DNA of 8,749 nt, taken from the NCBI GenBank assembly GCA_002842935.1, contig PHEM01000121.1, forward strand, positions 1 through 8,749, written 5' to 3'. Origin of the DNA: Alphaproteobacteria bacterium HGW-Alphaproteobacteria-13 (GTDB lineage: Bacteria; Pseudomonadota; Alphaproteobacteria; Sphingomonadales; Sphingomonadaceae). A program made the position numbers and the translations under genes. How positions within the stretch are numbered: the first letter of the stretch is position 1; every line of letters starts with the position of its first letter. Shown here piece by piece: positions 5,914-8,749 of the stretch. A model generated the notes under the pieces. It saw only the letters and a list, made by a program, of their open reading frames with translations, made no database searches and was not told the DNA's origin.

Positions 5914-6708
5914 TCAGAACAGGCTGAGTTGCTGCGGCGAATTGTTCGCGGGGGCAGATGCGGGTTCGATGGTCGGCGCCGACGCGCGAGGAGGTGCGGC
6001 GAGAAGCGCGTAGGCGCCTTCTTCGGCTTCGCGGCGCGCCAGTTTTGCCGTCCAGCCTCCAAGGATATGCGCCGGCGTATACCAGCACTCGTGCATTTCC
6101 AGCGAAAGCGAATTCCCGTGGACGACGGCCGCCGGGATATGCAGCAGGGCGAACTGGATATAGGCCATGTGAACAGCGCGGGGATCGATATCGACCGCAG
6201 TGACGTGGAGATGCTGCTGATATTTGATGCCCTCTTCCCGCATCGTCTCGGCCAGCGCGATCACCATCGCACCCGCGCCGCATGCCGGTTCCATCGCGCG
6301 GACGAAGCCGTTGCGCTTGATGATCTCTTCGACGCTTTCGCGGTTGCCGATGGTGACGCCGGCCATCAATTGGGCGACGGGATAGGGCGTGAAATACTGC
6401 CCCCTGTCCTTGCTACCCTGTTCAAGCTCGGCATAGACCGCGCCGAGGACGTCTCCGGGTTCGGCATCTAGCGCCAGAACGAGTTCGCCAAGCACCTTGG
6501 GAAAGGCGTCAACCACCTCGCGGTCGTAGTGACCGACGATTTCGAGGTAGCGGGCTTCCCGCTTTTCTCGGTTCGCGAGATCGACGCTGTTCGAAATCGC
6601 GATCGCGGTCGCTTCCATACAATCGGAGAAAAGGCGATGAAGGTCGTGGCGATAGGCAAATCCGTGCAGCAGCTTGCATATCGCCTTTATATGGGCGCCG
6701 TGTGTCAT
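5914..6708 (-). CDS. N-6 DNA methylase-fold protein lacking motif IV, with C-terminal clamp motif (264 aa)
   Basis: This resembles the SAM-binding half of type I/N-6 adenine methylases. An N-terminal helical part is followed by GQYFTPYPVAQLMA (103-116), the SAM motif I EPACGAGAMVIALAE (140-154, compare DPACGSG), and AVDIDPRAVHMAYIQFALL (171-189). After VVHGNSLSLEMHEC (195-208), where the catalytic NPP[YF] motif normally follows, no such motif exists; instead comes a short helix and an Ala/Pro-rich tail. Methyl transfer to adenine is therefore doubtful, although related element-borne proteins are routinely named N-6 DNA methylases. The last five residues are QLSLF, an exact match to the beta-clamp-binding pentapeptide. 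An ATG ten codons upstream is open but has no RBS; this ATG has GAGGAA at six bases. It lies 106 bp after the 211-aa gene, on the same strand. It may be a non-catalytic SAM-binding or clamp-targeted protein. Confidence 0.83.
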   Translation of the reverse strand: MTHGAHIKAICKLLHGFAYRHDLHRLFSDCMEATAIAISNSVDLANREKREARYLEIVGHYDREVVDAFPKVLGELVLALDAEPGDVLGAVYAELEQGSKDRGQYFTPYPVAQLMAGVTIGNRESVEEIIKRNGFVRAMEPACGAGAMVIALAETMREEGIKYQQHLHVTAVDIDPRAVHMAYIQFALLHIPAAVVHGNSLSLEMHECWYTPAHILGGWTAKLARREAEEGAYALLAAPPRASAPTIEPASAPANNSPQQLSLF

Positions 6709-6814
6709 GATGGATTCCTCGGGCGCGACGGACTGCATGCATCGACACGCGGTCGCGGTGACGGCGAACGGGTCGAAGGCTTTCGGTCGGTAGGATTGGA
6801 AAGGAGCGCCGGGT

Positions 6815-7450
6815 TCAGCCGAACCGCTTGCCGTTCTCCATGAAAGTGTATCCGATTGCCCTGATCGCTTCGTCGACGGCCGGTTCGGATGTCAGATAAT
6901 CGTATTCGCTTTCGAGCCGCCGATAGAGCCAGCGGGCAAGATCGCGGAGCGGTTCGATGATCGCTTCTTCGGTAGCTTCGCTGCAGTCGAGCCCGTCGCG
7001 CTCGACCGTGATGTCCATGCTATATTCATGGCAATAGCGACCGCTGTGGCGAATATCGGCGCTGAGCCGATAGGAATGCTGCCGCTGGATATCGCGAAGC
7101 GCGTCGGCGATCCGGTGAAGCTTGGCATCCTGCGGCGCGTAGGCACGGATGGCCTTCGATGATCCAGGCCGATAGGCATAGCTGCCGGCAAAACAAGCGC
7201 CGTCGCCCTGGCTGGAGAAGCCCGTGAAGAAGATCTGCGGGTCGTCGCGCGTGCTCCCTCCGACAAGGGAAACCGGGTTTGTGCGAAGCGCGATGCCGAG
7301 GATATCGCAGATCGCCTCGAAATCGCTGAAGACGAAGTCGTACCAGTCGTCGTCGAATGCACCCTGGCGATACCAGTCGCGCGCCGTGTCCTTGGCGGAC
7401 TCATCGAGTTCTTCGAACTCGTAGACGGTGATGGGGATGATATCGGGCAT
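6815..7450 (-). CDS. Acidic phage/plasmid-type hypothetical protein (211 aa)
   Basis: I cannot name the function with confidence. The N-terminus (ITVYEFEELDESAKDTARDWYR, split at about residue 20, then WYDFVFSDFEAICDILGI) resembles element-borne proteins sometimes labelled 'antitoxin of toxin-antitoxin stability system'. That label is not supported by any toxin gene beside it, so I do not adopt it. A middle section has aromatic beta-like stretches (QIFFTGFSSQGDGACFAGSYAY, about 72-94), then a Tyr/His-rich part (HSYRLSADIRHSGRYCHEY) and a long C-terminal helix (EAIIEPLRDLARWLYRRLESEYDYL). Acidic residues clearly outnumber basic ones (about 40 against 23). The ATG has GGAGG about nine to ten bases upstream. 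It follows the zinc-finger gene after 33 bp, so co-transcription is likely. No membrane segment or signal peptide is seen. Confidence 0.75.
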   Translation of the reverse strand: MPDIIPITVYEFEELDESAKDTARDWYRQGAFDDDWYDFVFSDFEAICDILGIALRTNPVSLVGGSTRDDPQIFFTGFSSQGDGACFAGSYAYRPGSSKAIRAYAPQDAKLHRIADALRDIQRQHSYRLSADIRHSGRYCHEYSMDITVERDGLDCSEATEEAIIEPLRDLARWLYRRLESEYDYLTSEPAVDEAIRAIGYTFMENGKRFG

Positions 7451-7483
7451 GGCATAAAGCCCTCCGATTGGTGGCGCTGCGGT

Positions 7484-7759
7484 TCAATCGAACAGCGGCA
7501 GGCCAAGTTGAGGGGATGCGCAATCAAGACCGCAGAGCCCGAGCGGGCACGGGCCATATTTGCCCTCGCGATCGGCAAGGATATCGCGCGCAGCGTGAAG
7601 CTCGACGAATGGCCCGCTGTGCCCGCTCGGGCGGCGGCAGCGGGCGCCGACCGGGGCGCGGCAGTCGGGGCACGCGACTTCGAGCACCGGATCGCGCGGC
7701 CAGGACCTAGAGCAGCCGGGCTTCTGGCAGACGGCTTCACCTTTGACGATGTGAGCCAT
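7484..7759 (-). CDS. Phage-type zinc-finger protein with C-terminal clamp-like motif (91 aa)
   Basis: This is probably a small zinc- and nucleic-acid-binding protein. The core CPDCRAPVGARCRRPSGHSG with a following FVELHAAR (residues 30-58) fits a compact zinc motif common in actinophage and plasmid proteins (CPxCxAxxGxxC...G...HaaR). Likely ligands are Cys30, Cys33, Cys41 and His55. Further cysteines lie before it (11, 16) and after it (71, 76, 80) and could form a second site. The C-terminus, QLGLPLFD, resembles the longer QL(x)LPL form of the beta-clamp-binding motif. GTG at 7762 and ATG at 7759 are both in frame; the ATG is preferred because GGAGG lies seven bases before it. Its first base is the last base of the preceding stop (TGATG), so translation is coupled to the 322-aa gene. 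Confidence 0.8.
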   Translation of the reverse strand: MAHIVKGEAVCQKPGCSRSWPRDPVLEVACPDCRAPVGARCRRPSGHSGPFVELHAARDILADREGKYGPCPLGLCGLDCASPQLGLPLFD

Positions 7760-8727
7760 CACGCCGCCTCCGCAGCCTTGGCGAACCGCTCCTCGACCTC
7801 GGCGGACGTGGCGGCGAACACGGTCCAGTCGCCATAGTAGACGCCGTCATACTCGACATAGTCGTTGAAGATGGTCAGGCGCCAATCGCACTGCGGGCCT
7901 GCAACATTGGATAACCCGCGCTCCCGCCAGTCGGCCATCACCGCCGGGAAGAAGCGGTCCATGACGTCGGGAGCGGCCGCGAACTTGATGTCGCACATAT
8001 AGGTCGTGTGGACATAGGCGAGCGGGCCGATGACGGGGCCATCGCTTCCCCAGTCTTCAAGGTCCTCGTCCGGATCTTTGCGCCCATGATAGAGGTGCAG
8101 GTAGAGCCCGGTGGCTTCCGGGACAGGCGCGATAGCGGCCGCTTCGACATCGCCGCCCTCAGCGCCTTCGCGCGCCGCAACCCAGTCGAGATAGCCGAGG
8201 CGGGTATCGTCGTTCGAGACCTCGTATTTCCAATCGCCGAGCGCGTGATCTTGGTGGGCGGCCCAAGGCTCCGGATCATCGGTCGGGGCAATGATGGAAA
8301 TCGCCGGCGGGGAGAACGCGGCGGCCTGGAACCAGGCATTGGCGGCAGCGATTGTCCCGAGCTCGTTCAACTCGGCCCGGGTCATGACGACGCGTTCGGA
8401 TTCGTTGGTGCCGTAATAGCGCGGCGCGCCATCACCTGTGTGGACGGCGTGCTGCGCGCTGAATGCGCCGACGCACGGATCGGAATTGCGGACATAGGGG
8501 ATGCGGTGCTGGTTGCAGAAATCCTCGACCTGATCGAACTGGCCGCCGATCAGGCCATGGGCGCAGATTTCGAGGGTCGCGCCGTCAACGAAGTCGGACG
8601 CGTCGACGGTCTTTCCGATCCAGTCGAGCATGCCATGGTCGCCCTCTATGGCATCGATCAGCGGCTCAATCAGGTCGCTCCTGATCGCGCCGCCGATCCG
8701 GATGGTCGCGGATACACGGTCGGTCAT
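7759..8727 (-). CDS. Strongly acidic hypothetical protein (322 aa)
   Basis: I do not recognise a family. The start at MTDRVSATIRIGG has GGAG six bases upstream; an ATG four codons earlier lacks that spacing. By eye there are about 55 Asp/Glu against about 21 Lys/Arg. Two regions are suggested: an N-terminal alpha/beta part (1-105, with ATIRIGGAIRSDLIEPLIDAI, ATLEICAHGLIGGQFDQ and VEDFCNQHRIPYVR), which looks like two beta strands flanking helices, and a C-terminal part (about 215-310) with aromatic strands (GLYLHLYHGRKDPDED, YVHTTYMCDIKF, WRLTIFNDYVEYDGVYYGDWTVF). There is no signal peptide, membrane segment or catalytic motif. It is the first visible gene of the right minus-strand block and is translationally coupled to the zinc-finger gene. 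The window ends 22 bp upstream, so its promoter is not visible. Acidity could mean DNA mimicry, but that is speculative. Confidence 0.77.
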   Translation of the reverse strand: MTDRVSATIRIGGAIRSDLIEPLIDAIEGDHGMLDWIGKTVDASDFVDGATLEICAHGLIGGQFDQVEDFCNQHRIPYVRNSDPCVGAFSAQHAVHTGDGAPRYYGTNESERVVMTRAELNELGTIAAANAWFQAAAFSPPAISIIAPTDDPEPWAAHQDHALGDWKYEVSNDDTRLGYLDWVAAREGAEGGDVEAAAIAPVPEATGLYLHLYHGRKDPDEDLEDWGSDGPVIGPLAYVHTTYMCDIKFAAAPDVMDRFFPAVMADWRERGLSNVAGPQCDWRLTIFNDYVEYDGVYYGDWTVFAATSAEVEERFAKAAEAA

Positions 8728-8749
8728 CGATAACTCCATCGGCTGGATG

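Noticed and set aside
5913..5928. CTCAG-N6-CTGAG repeat at the convergent gene ends
   Set aside because: Five-bp arms inside the methylase coding end without a T-run; not a convincing bidirectional terminator.
7406..7420. Palindrome GAGTTC-TTC-GAACTC
   Set aside because: It lies inside the 211-aa coding sequence and is explained by codons for an EFEEL stretch; no regulatory context.
7475..7497. Bulged hairpin around the end of the zinc-finger gene
   Set aside because: Two 4-bp stems interrupted by a 3-base bulge, no T-run, overlapping the stop codon; too weak to call a terminator.

Overview
This is a gene-dense, high-GC (roughly 60-65% by eye) bacterial window. Codon use, protein character and the family set suggest an alphaproteobacterium, most likely a sphingomonad (Sphingopyxis, Sphingobium or Novosphingobium type). 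That placement is inferred from protein style; no rRNA or other marker gene is present. The content looks accessory (plasmid, or integrated plasmid- or phage-like element): a DUF932 protein, a SANT/HTH DNA-binding protein, a truncated N-6 DNA methylase-like protein, a phage-type zinc-finger protein, unrecognised acidic proteins and a toxin-antitoxin pair.

Layout. Left minus-strand block (about 59-2450), in transcription order: a SANT-repeat plus HTH DNA-binding protein (2450-1620), a DUF932 protein (1528-335), a strong intrinsic-terminator-like hairpin (289-329), and a 72-aa acidic protein (277-59). The leaders of the first two genes share an identical 14-bp G-rich tract, and one copy lies in a motif able to form a four-tract G-quadruplex. 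Central plus-strand block (2638-5901): a three-gene operon joined by ATGA overlaps (isoprenylcysteine methyltransferase-like membrane enzyme, 153-aa unknown, six-helix membrane protein), preceded by a perfect-arm 17-bp Fur-like palindrome. After it comes a RES/Xre-type toxin-antitoxin pair with its own readable promoter. Right minus-strand block (8727-5914): a 322-aa acidic unknown, a 91-aa zinc-finger protein, a 211-aa acidic protein, and a methylase-fold protein that ends head-on against the toxin gene with a 12-bp gap.

How it may work together. The two minus-strand blocks look like the backbone of a mobile element. The plus-strand block looks like cargo plus a stabilising toxin-antitoxin module. 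The most interesting observation is that two backbone proteins in the same transcription unit end in sequences that match bacterial beta-sliding-clamp-binding motifs (QLSLF on the methylase-like protein, QLGLPLF on the zinc-finger protein). The methylase-like protein has the SAM-binding motif but no visible catalytic NPP[YF] motif. This suggests, without proof, clamp-docked proteins acting at replication forks rather than a conventional restriction-modification methylase. The RES antitoxin is also unusual: it has a roughly 100-residue N-terminal region ahead of the usual HTH and toxin-binding parts. There is no gene-free stretch over 300 bases, and no rRNA, tRNA, CRISPR array or insertion sequence was seen.
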